From assembly GCA_021234155.1 (NCBI GenBank), contig JAJEKV010000841.1, forward strand, positions 1 through 64,000: DNA of 64,000 bases, in the 5' to 3' direction. The stretch comes from Isoetes taiwanensis (taxonomy: Eukaryota > Streptophyta > Lycopodiopsida > Isoetales > Isoetaceae). Of the stretch, positions 1-11,629 are shown one piece after another; position 1 is the first letter of the stretch; every line of letters starts with the position of its first letter. The translations under genes were made by a program, and so were the position numbers. The notes beneath the pieces are model-generated. The model searched no databases. It saw only the letters and a program-made list of their open reading frames with translations, and was not told where the DNA came from.

Positions 1-1186
1 TTATGATGTTTTATGTAAATATTTTACTATGTAATTACGGCCAGTTGAGAAGGGTGTTGCATTTCTAGGTCGGTAAGCAAGCGAAGTTCGTGTAAATGTT
101 TTACTTTGCTGATGTATTAGTCTTCGTTGCCATTATTGAACTGGGCATCGCCGGATGTGCTTCTATGATCCCCTGCTTCTATCCACGATTTCTTTAACCA
201 TGGGCCAAGAGTTTTATCTTTGTATTTAAGATTTTAAAATAACCAATTGACAATTTACTTTTACAGTTACAGTTCTATGCAAGTAATGATGTAGGCAGTC
301 CGCCATGCATTACAGTTCCCGGATGATGTTGGGTTTATGTGTTGTTTCAGTTCAATTGTTTATTATCCAAGATCTTCAACCGGCAAATTCGCTAGAGTTA
401 TATCTGGACATGCCTTTTAATCTCTTGTCTGCTCTATTTCTCCAACCTCCTTTGAAGCATATTTGCGGCTACTGTTGTATTTTAAAGCTTGTTGTATTCT
501 TACAACTGAATCCTCCATGTTCTTATTTATACAGTGGTTTAAAACGTAGGCTCGCAGATATTGTGAGGACAGCATCACCATATGGCATGATAAGTTAGCC
601 ACAAACATGTAACGTTATTATTCTCGCAAATAAATGTTATGTTCTATAACAGCTAGAAATAAAATCTAGATGTAGGGGAGGCTGTTCATTGGTCACAAGA
701 CTTAAGCTCGGGAATTGTAATGCTAGCCATGACACCTCAATTTTGCTCCTTAATTTTATTTAGTCCGCCTGTCTCTAGCTTTCTCTTCTTCTACAGACTT
801 AATCCAACCATCACTAGTGAGGGCCTAGCTCAGTCGCATTTCCGCTACAAAATTGATGCATCTTTTAGCCATTGTTCATTTTTCTAGCCTATGCTTCATG
901 ATCTGCGTTTGTTTGAATCGGTCTCGTATCCTCGATCGTAGTTCTTGGTCAATGGCATTTTTCTGATTCAAATTTTGTTTGGTGAAGGGACATGAAGGTA
1001 TTTTCCAAAGATTCTCTGATTTTGCTAGCTGAGGTCTCTTTTCCATATCACTAAATTTTTTCTTTTTGCTTATATCTAACACAGATTGTTTAAATATGGA
1101 CAACATATGATCTGGTCTGCCATTAAGATGGTGATTTTTGTTCTAAAAGATCGCGGTAAGCTTCATGGGTCGAACTATTTGTTTTT
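1..1186. other. AT-rich non-coding stretch, no gene recognised
   Basis: No reading frame here has convincing protein-like composition. The stretch is AT-rich with scattered pyrimidine runs, as in plant introns or intergenic DNA. It precedes exon-like sequence on the plus strand at about 1.2 kb, so part of it could be intron of that gene. Confidence 0.4.
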
Positions 1187-1209
1187 ATGAAAACATCTGT
1201 TTGTTTGGT

Positions 1210-2084
1210 AGCTTTTCAAGATCATTTTCATGTTAGATTGAAAATCCGTAGGCACCATAATGGACCAGCTTCTAAAAGAGTTGCCCAAGATCATCTTACA
1301 ATCTTAAATTATGAAGACGGATTTAGAATGGAGGAGACTACCAAAGATTCAATGGCAGCACCATGGAGAATTACAGAAAAATGGGATTCGGTCCTGGCCC
1401 AAGGCTTGCCAAATGCCTGTTGTGGTAAGACTTATCCCTTATTACATCAATTGTAGAAATGCAACTTAAGCTTGCCAATTCATGTCACAGATAGATAAAC
1501 ACACTTTAAATCATAGTTTTGGGTTTGAAGTTAGCTGTTGCTCTGATCAGCATTTAGAAATCCCGTTTTTATCATCTTGAGGTAGACATTCTTTGGCTTA
1601 ATTGTTCATCATTTTTCTGTCATGCCTTACTTTTTACCACTGAATGTAGTCTCTATGTAGCAACCGTTTTAATCATTAATAATAAGAATACTGCAATATA
1701 TATTTTGCAGGCCTTCATCATACCTCCTGAAGCCCAAGGCCGCTCTGAGATTACGTGCATATTGAAAACAGAACATGGACAACGGTATTTTTTATTTGAG
1801 GGACAACGGTTTTTCATAAAGGATGATTGCATTTTCCATGCTTGCATCACAGTTGGACTTACACTAGCAATCATTTGCTAAATTAATCACTGCATTTTGT
1901 AGGTGTTAGATTTTGTCAAGCTCCTTTTGGCTGCAATACGGCAGTTTGTTTGTATTGGCTAAGAAATTTATGGTTGCTGTATACAGGCTGCATTGGTCTG
2001 TCCCTTTATTGGATGGGACCCCTACAAAAGCTGCTGTTCTCTATCCTGGAAACCATGAGATTTTAATTCCATGAGATTTTAATT
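1210..2084 (+). pseudogene. Exon-like fragments of one unrecognised plant gene
   Basis: Three blocks look like exons. Block 1 (about 1210-1424) is an open frame containing RIRRHHNGPASKR-like basic sequence and WRITEKWDSVLAQGLP; it ends at a good donor, TG|GTAAGA. Block 2 starts at 1711 after TATTTTGCAG and reads AFIIPPEAQGRSEITCILK, staying open to a stop near 1881. Block 3 starts at 1987 after ATACAG, reads LHWSVPLLDGTPTKAAVLYP and ends at GTAAGT (2085). The simplest joins do not keep one frame. Block 3 also carries a 16-base tandem duplication (2053-2068 and 2069-2084) that brings in a TGA directly before the donor. I read this as a decayed copy of a real gene or a partial gene. A weaker fourth exon candidate follows TTTGCAG near 2665. 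The family is not recognised. Confidence 0.4.
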
Positions 2085-4728
2085 GTAAGTACATTAGCAA
2101 TTAAATACATGTACTTTGTGGAGGCCCAAGTGCTAGGGGGTGGTTTAAGTTGAATTACGGCACATATTCCACAACAGGTCTTGGAGTTTCCCTCTATTAG
2201 TCAAATTGAACTTTAGAAAACTCTTTTCATGTGCTTATGGTGATATATCCAACATGGGGAAGACAAAAAAGCTTTTCATTTCCTCCGGGAGTTGATCAGT
2301 TCTAGTAGACATGTTTACGTTCAACGTTGTTTTGACTTCATGCTGCAATTTGGGATGCTTTGGGAAGGTAAATTATTCGATGCATCTTAGAAGCTGAGTG
2401 TTGCAAGAGCTCCTTTGCAAGCCATAATTCTGTTGTGGGTTAACTTTGGCCGTTGATATGGAATGGGCTTTGGGAAGCACTAGTTACAAAATCAGTTGTC
2501 GTGTCAGGGGATAGACTACATGACTATCTCGTACATTGTTTCAATTCCATCTCATAGTGTTTTGTCTCTAGTTTTTTATCAATACCTGAGATTGTTGATC
2601 CAAACACGTAGCTTCCTAAAACCCTGAGAACAAAATCAATAACAGGAGTTTCTTACTTTTGCAGGTTTGTGGAGATTTTGGTGCCAGTATTTTTGCAAAA
2701 AGCCTGGCGTTGTGTTTGTCATTTGATACAAGTATTAATAGTAGGTAGATATCTTCCATTTTCAACAATGGATGTTTTGCAGGGAAATTTTGGCTAGTTA
2801 TTTCTTCCTTTACAGTTTGTATAACATCAAGTGTTGAGTATTTTTCAATATGTAAAAGTTACAGTACAGTCAAATACTTACAGTTTGCTATTGCCATTGT
2901 CGTTTCTAGAACTATGTAGTCCATGGATGGGGGCTAGACTTCAGTTTACAGAAATGCGCCCAGGTACATAAGAAATCTATTTTATAAATGAGAAAATGGC
3001 AATAAATAGTGGACTGAAAATATGTTTTGTTGTTTATTTGGCAGTTTGCACTTGAGAAAATAGGTGGCATTGGTGCCTAAGTATATAGAACACAAGGGAG
3101 TACCTTATGCCTTCAGTATCTTAACTCTGTCATTAGTTTGTTACTTTGGCCTACAATAAGGATGGTTTTCTGCTGCCAGAAATGGATTAAAGAGGCTTTG
3201 AATGATAAGCCTTCGATCTCCACATAATGGTTTGTTTACATAACCTAGCTGTCTGTGCCAGTATCTATATCCATCATAGAGTAGAAATTCTTCTTTTAGA
3301 TCTTCTTGGCAACCTTCTTATGCAGCACAAAAGTCTTAACAGCCTACCTCTACTTTTCTAGGTATCAACTTCCAATCTGTCTATGTCCTGTTTGCATGTC
3401 TATTTCCTATTTGCAATTTCAACTTTTTTTTGATCATGCTTTGGAAAGACAGAAAGGCAGCCAACTGGATCATCAGGTGATAACTTAATGCATGTACATG
3501 TTTTGAGCCCGTGTATGTTCTGTAACAGCAACAAGTGTGCAACAACGATGCAGAAAGTCAGCTTTGGAATTGTACGGTAAAGTTCGTCCGTTGTTTCTTG
3601 TTTCTTGTTTCCGTTGTTTCTTGTTTCCGTTGTTATTTTAGTGCAGCAAGAAAAAATGGTTGTAGCTACTTTTAGAGTAAATTATAGGTCCTAACAATCT
3701 CCAAGATTACTACTTGCAGTGGATCAATAAGATATAGAATGCATCTTCGGTAACCTGAGTTTACAGCTTGGTGATTTTATGTTCTATGCGCCCTGAACTC
3801 TGTTATTTAAAGGCAAGCTCCTGTAATGTGTTAATGAAGTACATGGATGGACAATAATATTGACTCCCTCACGCATTATTTACTAACGTTTGTCTAGAAA
3901 CATTCCGATGACAAGATTGTCCAAGATGTGTGCAAACTATCTAACCAAAGTTAACATATGTTCAATTGCCCAATACATTATCGTGGAATTATGTCCCAAC
4001 AGTATGTGTTTTAACACGCATTTACTTTTAACATGTGTCCAATAATTGGCAGTCATGTGCAAAAGCAAACATTTAATGGCAGTTGGCACATGGTATGTAA
4101 GAATCTGAACAATTCTTACGTGGGTTAGTTCAGTCTGAAAATTCGTTATTATTTTATGTTGTTATTATTTCTAGTACGTTAATGAGCATTTTACCTCTTC
4201 TATTTATCATCTAGCATGTGTTTCATAACAATCATCTCCTATTCAGAAGTAGTTGTTGAAATATTATGTAGGAAAAGTTGGGTGACTGGTTTTTGCATTG
4301 ATTGAGTGTTATATAATTATATAAACCGGCATAAATGTACTGACCAGCATACATGGAGGCAAAGAAACCTTTACATCATGTTTGGCGACTCATATGAATT
4401 ATATGAATCGATATTTAAAAAGTTGACTCATTAGACTCATTATACTATCAAGGCTGAAAGCCGTTTTGGAGGTAAGCATTTTTTGGGTTGACCCTAGGGT
4501 GGCAAAGCCTCGCTTATGCGGGTTTGTGGCAATTCAAATCAAGCATTAACTACCTGAAATAAAACCATTAAAACAAAGCAAGCATAAACAAAACATCCAT
4601 AATCATCACCTACGTAACAACCTCATCAAGGCTACACAACGCAACGTACATTCACTGGTCCAAAGTTAAAACATAGAAATTCCACCGGACCCCCTGCATC
4701 AATACTCATATATGGTTATCTTTCCTTT
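2085..4728. other. AT-rich non-coding stretch
   Basis: No recognisable gene apart from a possible short exon after the acceptor TTTTGCAG near 2665 (frame CGDFGASIFAKSLALCL). A small repeat of TTGTTTCTTGTTTCCG lies near 3590-3640. The rest looks like intron or intergenic plant DNA. Confidence 0.4.
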
Positions 4729-4762
4729 GGGGGGGGAGGGAGGGAGGGAGGGAGGGAGAGAG
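4729..4762 (+). repeat. G-rich (GGGA)n tract
   Basis: An eight-G run is followed by at least six GGGA units and GAGAGA. Four or more closely spaced G-triplets on the plus strand fit the usual G-quadruplex pattern. No gene starts directly beside it. Confidence 0.85.
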
Positions 4763-4959
4763 TGATCTTCATTTAGCTATGGAGACAGGGATTCTTGGTA
4801 TGTGCATTGCATAGATCTTGCGTTTCGAGCCTGGAATCATTGGGTTTTACTTTTTCTTGCGAGGTTTGTAGTCAGGCTATGAATTATGAATTATGAATTG
4901 GGCATGGAAATAGCATTCCACTGATATGTTTGAGTCCAGTTTTTTGGGTTGCCCCTAAG

Positions 4960-5210
4960 GAATAGAATAGAATAGAATAGAATATGATTTTATCGTCCAC
5001 GGAGACCAACTGGCCTATGGGACCCAAGTACAAAGAGAGAGCAGCAGGCGCATTACTACCAGGATTAAAAAACCCCCGCCCCGAAGGGTTTTCGGGGGAA
5101 AAACCTTAGTAGCAATAAGGATGCTGACATACTGCACAGTTATATACATAATCACAAACCCTCATCCATGTGGGTTTGTGGCATATTCCAAGTATATGTC
5201 AGTATATGCT
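4960..5210 (-). mobile_element. SINE-like element with (ATTCT)n tail
   Basis: On the minus strand the 3' end reads GGTCTCCGTGGACGATAAAA and runs into ATTCTATTCTATTC. The same body, including a C-rich/G-rich hairpin around TTTTTTAATCCTGGTAGTAATG and GGGTCCCATAGGCCAGTTGGTCTCC, recurs in plus orientation at 18002-18254. A short body, a simple repeat tail and dispersed copies in both orientations point to a SINE. Pol III A and B boxes were not clear, so the 5' limit is approximate. Confidence 0.6.
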
Positions 5211-5254
5211 CGAAAACATGACTTTGAAGTGTGATTTAAGCCATTTCACTCTCC

Positions 5255-5280
5255 GGTCACGGAGGGCAACCCTCCGTGCG
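5255..5280. repeat. Short perfect hairpin CACGGAGGG/CCCTCCGTG
   Basis: A 9-bp stem (CACGGAGGG and CCCTCCGTG) encloses a CAA loop. A Helitron 3' end was considered, but no CTRR terminus follows at the right distance. Function unknown. Confidence 0.6.
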
Positions 5281-6350
5281 CAGCACCTTGTTTATATATT
5301 TTTATATTTTTTCAGTCACACCAAGTGACTTATATCCTATCATATACCTGATTCACTTGAAGACCATCCTTCCATTTTCATAGAGAGATACCACGGTGAA
5401 CCAATTGAAAGCAAGTTGATGCTTTGACTATGATATTACAGGCATTTTAATTATTTCTGTTGCTCTTATACTATTAATACGACCTTTCCATTGTTGCTGC
5501 AGCTTTCAAGGCTTTGTTTTATTGTGGGAATGAATCGGTGGTTCTTGTGATAATGTAACATGTTCAAAATTGTAATCATAATAAAGTTCATCTATAGGCA
5601 TATTGTTCGCATCTAAAATTTCTATTACACATTAATAGCAAATTTGGTTGAAAGTTTGAGAATGATTTCCATGTTTGTGCCTTCCATATAATTTGATGTT
5701 GATAAATGCCTCTATCTTTTACTAATTTCAGCAATCACAACCAACAATAGCATGCATTTTTATAATGTTGTTTCTTGCAGATGTAATGCAAACCAATTTG
5801 GGAGTAGAATTCTCAAGTTGGCCTTCAATAATTCTTTAGTAGGGAAAACAGATACTTAATATGGAACTCTTAAATATGAGAGGTCTCCTTTGAGATTCGG
5901 GGAACTTCCAAATAAGTACATGCACATTTTAGGAACTTTATCTAAACATGCATTTTCTTGTTCCATTGCCCACCAATGTGTATGGTAAACTAATAACTAG
6001 GAACAACACTCAACATTTTTCCATTTGGCAATTACGTTATAGTGTAGATTTGTGGCGGCCTTGACAGCCTCAATACATTCTTGTAGTCTAAATACTAATA
6101 AAAAAAATAATGTATTGCTTTGAGAATTTGAGGTGCTTAAAGATGTGCAATGTTTGGAGCTAAAAAAGTCCTAAATTTGGTTAGTTCGGTCATTTGACCC
6201 TAGCACCTTGTACAATATGGATAGAACAAAATGCGTTGGTTTACAAACCACGCTTGGAGCCCCTATCAACAACAAAGAATGCCATATTTCAATGAAATTA
6301 AGAATTAGATCCATTTCTTAAACAAATGAAGCATCAACAGGTTTTGTTCT
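5281..6350. other. AT-rich stretch without a gene
   Basis: No open frame with protein-like composition and no repeat shared with the rest of the window was seen. The duplicated chitinase segment begins near 6360. Confidence 0.45.
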
Positions 6351-6625
6351 TCAGTATGTATTAGACATAATTGTTCACAAGATGATCTAGATGTAGAAGA
6401 TGAAAATTTATAAATATTACATTATTATCCAAGAATATAGAAGCAGGAGAAATTTATAGGTACAATCAATCTTATTAAACACTACCGAAATGACCTTTCA
6501 AATGCCAGAGCCATTAGTTTGGTTCATTATGATGGATCTTATTGTATATAATATTTAATCAAATGCCCAAGTTTGGATCAGACAGAGGAACGAATAGAGG
6601 AAGCGTAAGAAGTCTAGAACAGAGA

Positions 6626-7477
6626 TCATAATAAAATGCACTGCAGCATGACCCCACCATATTTAGAAGAAGTCGTGATAGTAGGAAGCACGCTAGACTT
6701 AAGAGTGTCACTAGACATGTAGCCAGATCCAGCAGCATCACTGGAAGCAGGGAGGCCCATGAAGATTGACGTATCGGGGAGCTTAGAGTCCCACTCATTC
6801 CAGGAAGAAATGAGATTAGAGGTGTCCCCATCATATTGGCAGCCAGGGTTATTATAGAACTGGACATAAACATAATCAAAGAGGCCATTGGTAAGAAGGG
6901 CAGAGCCAAGGTTAGAATCAGGGTAGGGGCATTGAGGAGCTGCACTGATGTATAATTTTTTGGAGCCAGCAAGGGATTTAAGGGCGTTGACGAGGTCAAC
7001 GTAAAGGTCAGGGGTAGACCCAGACTCGATGTCAAGGTCAATGCCGTCTAAAACAGCGGAGCCAAGGGGGCCAGAGCTGCTACCGCTAAAGTAGTTAGTC
7101 CAAATGTAGCTAGCGACGCTGCTAGCATCGCTAGAATCAGTGAGTTTGTAGCTTCCATCGCCGCCACCTAAAGATAGCAGAATTTTGATCCCTTTGCTTT
7201 GGCAGCTGCTGATTTCTGAACTGAGGCTTTGGCAGCCGCCCGAAGAGGGGTCGCAGTGGCCCGCCAGATTTAGCTGGGCATCCTGGCCTCCGCCAAATTG
7301 GTAGAGAAAGGATAGCATTATTATGTCGTAATTGCCAGAATCGCAGGCGCTAGAGAGGCTGCCTTCGTTCCCATTCTGGCCCCAGTATATGGCTATTTGC
7401 CCAGCCTGCACTACTGCGTTTAAAACTAACAGCTCAAATGCAAATGCTATGCAAAGACGCTTCATCTCCATAGCCAT
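6626..7477 (-). CDS. Class III acidic endochitinase (GH18, hevamine-type), copy A, altered C-terminus
   Basis: A 283-residue secreted glycoside hydrolase family 18 enzyme expected to cleave chitin and possibly peptidoglycan in the apoplast or vacuole. Residues 1 to about 25 form a signal peptide, and the mature protein starts near GQIAIYWGQNGNEG. The catalytic signature DGIDLDIE is complete: D144, D147, D149 and the acid E151. Six cysteines (45, 75, 82, 92, 183, 213) match the three disulfides of hevamine in spacing. YVQFYNN near residue 204 fits the conserved substrate-site Tyr. The end is abnormal: the family has GGVMLW, but this copy has GGVMLQ (Q279), and the frame stops after CILL, about 15 residues early. 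Compared with copy C, one extra T and a 5-base length difference nearby together restore the frame, so the old stop is still visible near 6581. The first in-frame Met is used here; the third (7465) also gives a good signal peptide. It could be a functional short allele or a young pseudogene. There is no intron. Confidence 0.88.
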   Translation of the reverse strand: MAMEMKRLCIAFAFELLVLNAVVQAGQIAIYWGQNGNEGSLSSACDSGNYDIIMLSFLYQFGGGQDAQLNLAGHCDPSSGGCQSLSSEISSCQSKGIKILLSLGGGDGSYKLTDSSDASSVASYIWTNYFSGSSSGPLGSAVLDGIDLDIESGSTPDLYVDLVNALKSLAGSKKLYISAAPQCPYPDSNLGSALLTNGLFDYVYVQFYNNPGCQYDGDTSNLISSWNEWDSKLPDTSIFMGLPASSDAAGSGYMSSDTLKSSVLPTITTSSKYGGVMLQCILL

Positions 7478-7507
7478 GCCCGCTTAGGTACCGCCCATGG
7501 TTTGATT

Positions 7508-7518
7508 TCTATATATAA
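7508..7518 (-). promoter_or_regulatory. TATA box of chitinase copy A
   Basis: TATATATA at 7510-7517 lies 33 bases upstream of the first ATG (7477). The same sequence lies 33 bases upstream of the matching ATG in copy C. A start site about 30 bases downstream would leave almost no leader before the first ATG, which makes the third ATG (7465) a reasonable real start. A 4-codon ATG...TAA frame near 7498 falls between the TATA box and the expected start site. Confidence 0.5.
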
Positions 7519-7800
7519 GAAGAAAGCAGCAACAGCTTCAATTTTTCAACAAAGCGCGTCCGAAAATGCCTCTGTAGAAGCTTCTTCAGTCGCTCTTTGG
7601 TGGGGTGTGTATCATAGAACTTATCTCACCAAGGGCCCCAACAAATGTAAATATCAGCTCCTACCGCATAAATGGTCCATACACAGTCTCCCCGTGTCCT
7701 CTACGTCCCGGAAGCAGCACTAGTGCATTCCTTCTGAGTTAAAAATTTCAAAGCTCAAGTGGCCACCGAGACCAAATGCCTTGACCCTATAGTATACACT

Positions 7801-9670
7801 ATCCAATAGACAATTTTCTCTCTATTTTCTCTCCTGGTTCTATCCTTAGGAAGTCTATCCTAGTCATTTTCTATCCTAGTCATTTTCCTAAGGTTCTATC
7901 CAATAGTTCAATTTTCTCTCCTGGTCGTGACTCATATAGAGGGTTTTTTGGACCTGATTTCATACATATACTTAGGGGTTTCTTTCTTCATTACTAAGGA
8001 TAAATTTTGCACGGAATGGGTCAAATTTGTCTTTTATATATGAGGGTGTTTTTGGTCACCCTCTCATGCATATGCATACCCTCTTTTGTATAACTCCATC
8101 CTCGGCCCCTTTCCCTATTCTAACTACTATTAGTCGCAGGGCCCTCCGAATTTTTGAATTAAAATTAGCAATAATCAGACAAACCATCTCATGGCAACAT
8201 AGCCATCATGTACTGTCTATCTCTTTAATCTGGTGCATGCAATTTGATTCTTATACACAGTGCTATGATCTTTACAAATATAGATTCAGAGTGGAGATTG
8301 CTATGTCTTAAAGGGTATGTCTTCTTTATACGTTCGTGCTTTATGCCTTCTTTATATGTTTGTCCTTTCTTTATACATTTGTTGCTACTATTTTGCAACT
8401 GCAATATATTACTTGGCCCCACAAGTAAAATAATGTAATGGTCATTGTGGACATGCATGCATTTTACGCCTTTCATAGCATATGGTTTCGGCCCGACATA
8501 ATGTAAGCATGCCCTTGACACAAGCCTATATAACTGAAATTCTTTTCAAGGCATTGGGGATGGGCCTAATTGGTTCCTCATATTTTTGTACCTTCTGTTA
8601 GAGGACTTTGGCCAATCCAATGTTGTGGATCCCGGGGGTTTCACCTACTATAAAGGGGATATGCCACGTGCATTAATGGGGTCAAAGCAAAAAATCCTCC
8701 GTATTCCAACCTTCTAAACAACCCTTCCCGTGATACATATTACAATCGATTCCCCCAGAAAACCCCTAGCCAAGCCCCCTAGCCATATGTATACATACGG
8801 TTTAGGGTAAAACAAAACCCACCCCATTCACTCACATGTTATATATACTTTTAAACCGTCAGGGACATCCCGGGTTGTGGATGCGCTTCATCATGATGCA
8901 ATGCAATGCATAGTTTGATGTTCTTATACACAATTTTATGATTTGTATAGAATTATCATGGTGCAAATCGACTTTTGGGTATTGTATAATTGATTGTTGA
9001 TAGCAAATTTTTTAGACCATGAATCTTTTGGAGCCTTTCATCTTTTGGAGGCTAAAGTGACTGGCTACCTAAAGATCCGATGATGATTTGCTTGAATACT
9101 ATGTCATTGTTCGATAATATGCAACAATTGAGCTATAAAGGGTAGAAGCATGAACGAGGGGCAAAAAAGTGCCGATTTTTACATTTACAAATTCAAAATG
9201 TAAGGAAATCCTCCCCGTAAATTATTATTCTTGGAGTGAATCATTAATAGGGCAAATAATTTTGAACTCTCCTCCCGCTCTCTGCTCAACCTCCTCCCGC
9301 CGAACCTTCATAGCCAAAAGCTTGACATCCATATTCAACCTCCATAGCCAAGATCGGGACCTCCATAGCCAAAAGCTTGCATTTTCACAGAGTCAAGCAC
9401 CGGGGAAGAGATCATGACGAAACAGCTTGGAACAAAGACATCTCCAAGGGAATCTCCTCGCAACAAACCTGTAAAGCCCATGCCAAGGTCTCCCACTAGA
9501 ACCTGCCCCCGAAAACTCAAGAGTGGGTCTTCTTCAGATCGGGAGGTCTTGCCACCCGAAGTTTGACAAGGTAAGCATCAGCAAAATTTTAGGAGCAACA
9601 ATTTTGATAGCATGTTTCCGTGGCTAGTGCAAATAGTGGATGTTTGGGGTTCAAGCCCCCGCTAATTCTC
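7801..9670. other. Intergenic stretch, no gene recognised
   Basis: Mostly AT-rich, with short local repeats such as TCCTAGTCATTTTC near 7860. A block near 9265-9420 repeats CCTCCATAGCCAA-type phrases. No frame resembles a known protein. Confidence 0.4.
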
Positions 9671-9675
9671 TCTCT

Positions 9676-9676
<1 letters not shown>

Positions 9677-9706
<30 letters not shown>
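9677..9706 (+). repeat. Poly(T) tract
   Basis: A run of about 27 T residues. It lies just before an exon that starts after GTTTACAG (9738). It may be part of the intron pyrimidine tract or the tail of a minus-strand retroelement. Confidence 0.8.
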
Positions 9707-9738
9707 GTATTTTGAAACTTACGTTGACGTGTTTACAG

Positions 9739-11205
9739 ATAAAATTACTGAAGATGTTGATGACGACATTGAAAACAGTCCTGAAGTTGCTGTTGAAGTT
9801 CAAGTTGAGGAAAATTCTTGTTCTTTGCCAGGTACGTGTTTCTTTTTTTGTCTTGCTTTCTTTACTTCAGAGACTTGCGATGATTCAATAGAGCCAGATG
9901 ATGTTGAAGAAGCCTTGGAGATTGCAGCCAAGGCAACTACTAAATGTATGGTCAAAGCTGATGCCAAAACAGCTGGAAAAAAGAGAGTGCAAACCGAGAA
10001 AGGGGACATCCACAAGAAAACGGTAATTGCTAGCTTACATTTGCTTAGTTATACTTCAGTAGCTTATTAGATTTTACTCGTTTTGCAGGTCTAAACGACT
10101 GGAAACAGAGATTGGAAGGTATCAATTTATGCTTTATTATCATGGATCAATTGTTAATATGACACTAATAATAGAAATGATGACAAGGATAAACTTATTG
10201 AATTCACGCCATTCAAGAACTGTCCGCCGGCTGAAATGAAAGTGGTTGCATCTGACATAGCAATTTTATGTGCAACTAACTCTAAAATGAGTGGCCGCTT
10301 AGTGAATCTTTATGGCAGGTAATAACCTGGTTGTAACCGAGCTGTATTTGTTGCTATTCCTTGTCTCTAATATTAACCTTAATCTAATTCAGGTGCTTGC
10401 ATGAGACATTGCCTTCCGAGTGGAAGAGCAAAATCTTTTTTTATCCTGCTTACAACTATATAAGGTTTAGAGAAGCTACCAGAAAGAAAGAGTGAATCAG
10501 CTGAAGGATCACTGAATGTCATTGAAATAGTGAAATCAGAGATGAAGGGGATTGTGGTAGCTAAATGCCATCATATCCTTGTACCTATCCTTGAGAATGA
10601 CCATTTTGTGTTGGTCGTTTTACGCTTTGCACCATCTCGATTCAAGATCCTACCGCACCAGCCAATTCACGCCTTGAATCCTCAGTAAAGTTATGCATTT
10701 AATGAGAAAGCAATCAAAGGGTATGTAATACTTTAAGTTGTTGCTTTGCTTTTCTTCGCTATTTCGGTCTGCTAAATTTTGTGATATGTAGGCTGCACAT
10801 ACAAATGTGAACCCTATCGATCGGTCAAGTATCTAGAGGCGTCGATTTCATGAAGAGAAATAATATTAATCGGATTCAGCAAGTAGAGGTGCCACAGCTG
10901 CCCGTTTTAACATCACGTGGGTTGTATGTGATGGGATTTATACACAAATATGTTGAAGCTCTTGTCTCTGGTAGAGATATGGAAGTAAGTTGTATGCCTT
11001 CCCTTGTATGTACTGCATCTCATGTTCCTTTAAATATTTCTAACCTTATTTATTGATGTCACAGATTACATCTAAATGGTTCTCTCATGAATACGCCTTG
11101 TCACGACGACAATTTTTAATAGATGCTTTGGTCACGCATTGTGATGCCAATCCAAAAGAACGATTAGCCGCCAGCCCCTCCGATTTTTTATTTAAAGAAA
11201 CTTGA
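9739..11205 (+). pseudogene. Ulp1-like (C48) cysteine protease gene, multi-exon, inactive
   Basis: Likely exons: 9739-10022 (acidic, with a possible 39-base intron 9832-9870), 10089-10118, 10175-10318, 10393-10720, 10792-10984 and 11065-11205, mostly bounded by GT/AG. The junctions 10318/10393 (GRCLHETLPSEWK) and 10984/11065 (GRDMEITSKWFSHEYAL) keep frame. The protease core shows VPILENDHFVLVVLRF, the catalytic-His block of Ulp1/SENP peptidases, which remove SUMO-like modifiers. The VEVPQ...LYVMGFIHKYVEAL block normally carries the Gln and the catalytic Cys (PQQ.N..DCG.YV). Here it reads PQLPVLTSRGLYVM, so Arg stands where Cys is expected. A frameshift near 10490 and an in-frame TAA at about 10685 also break it. 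C48 genes of this kind often travel inside plant transposons, and the poly(A) tract at 11452 lies downstream. I infer a dead copy. Confidence 0.65.
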
Positions 11206-11451
11206 TTTCGATTTATGATTGATGCAATGAGAAGATACGAGAGAACGTAATTTGAGTCGATCATGAGTCTGAGTATCTGATTTTGCAAGATGAACTATGT
11301 AACATGCTTATATCTATTTTTTGTTCACATTTTTGTTCACATTTCCTATCATAAGGAATGTGTAAATAACACTATGCTGAATAGTATACTACTGATAGTA
11401 TACTTTATGACTATGTAAGTTATAATTATGAATATAAAAAACACCTTACCT

Positions 11452-11479
11452 CAAAAAAAAAAAAAAAAAAAAAAAAAAG
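11452..11479 (+). repeat. Poly(A) tract
   Basis: About 28 A residues lie 250 bases after the stop of the Ulp1-like gene. The gene keeps introns, so this is not the tail of a processed copy of it. It may be the tail of a short retroelement or a simple repeat. Confidence 0.75.
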
Positions 11480-11629
11480 ATTTCTGATTTAAAGAAGCTT
11501 GTACCCTTTTTGGTCAATCAAAACAGTTACTTGATTGTTTCGAGTGATATGTTTTGTGAAAAACCCTTCTACAAATATGTGTGATATTATGTAACCTTTG
11601 AAACCTTACACAAAGAGAAGTACAAATTG

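Larger units (their letters stand above)
6355..7800 (-). repeat. Segmental duplication unit A (chitinase plus flanks)
   Basis: Sequence downstream of the gene (from ATTGTTCACAAGATGATCTAGATG near 6370) matches 18460-18660 and 43245-43420. Upstream sequence (CTCTTTGGTGGGGTGTGTAT, GCTCAAGTGGCCACCGAGACC) matches 44805-45770. The three chitinase copies therefore arose by copying of genomic segments with flanks, not by retroposition. Confidence 0.8.

Noticed and set aside
5255-5280. Helitron 3' end at the CACGGAGGG hairpin
   Set aside because: No CTRR end follows the stem at the expected distance and no TC start could be paired with it.
6559-7041. 160-residue minus-strand frame rich in Leu and Pro over the chitinase
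   Set aside because: It is an alternative frame of the chitinase gene; the GH18 frame holds all motifs.
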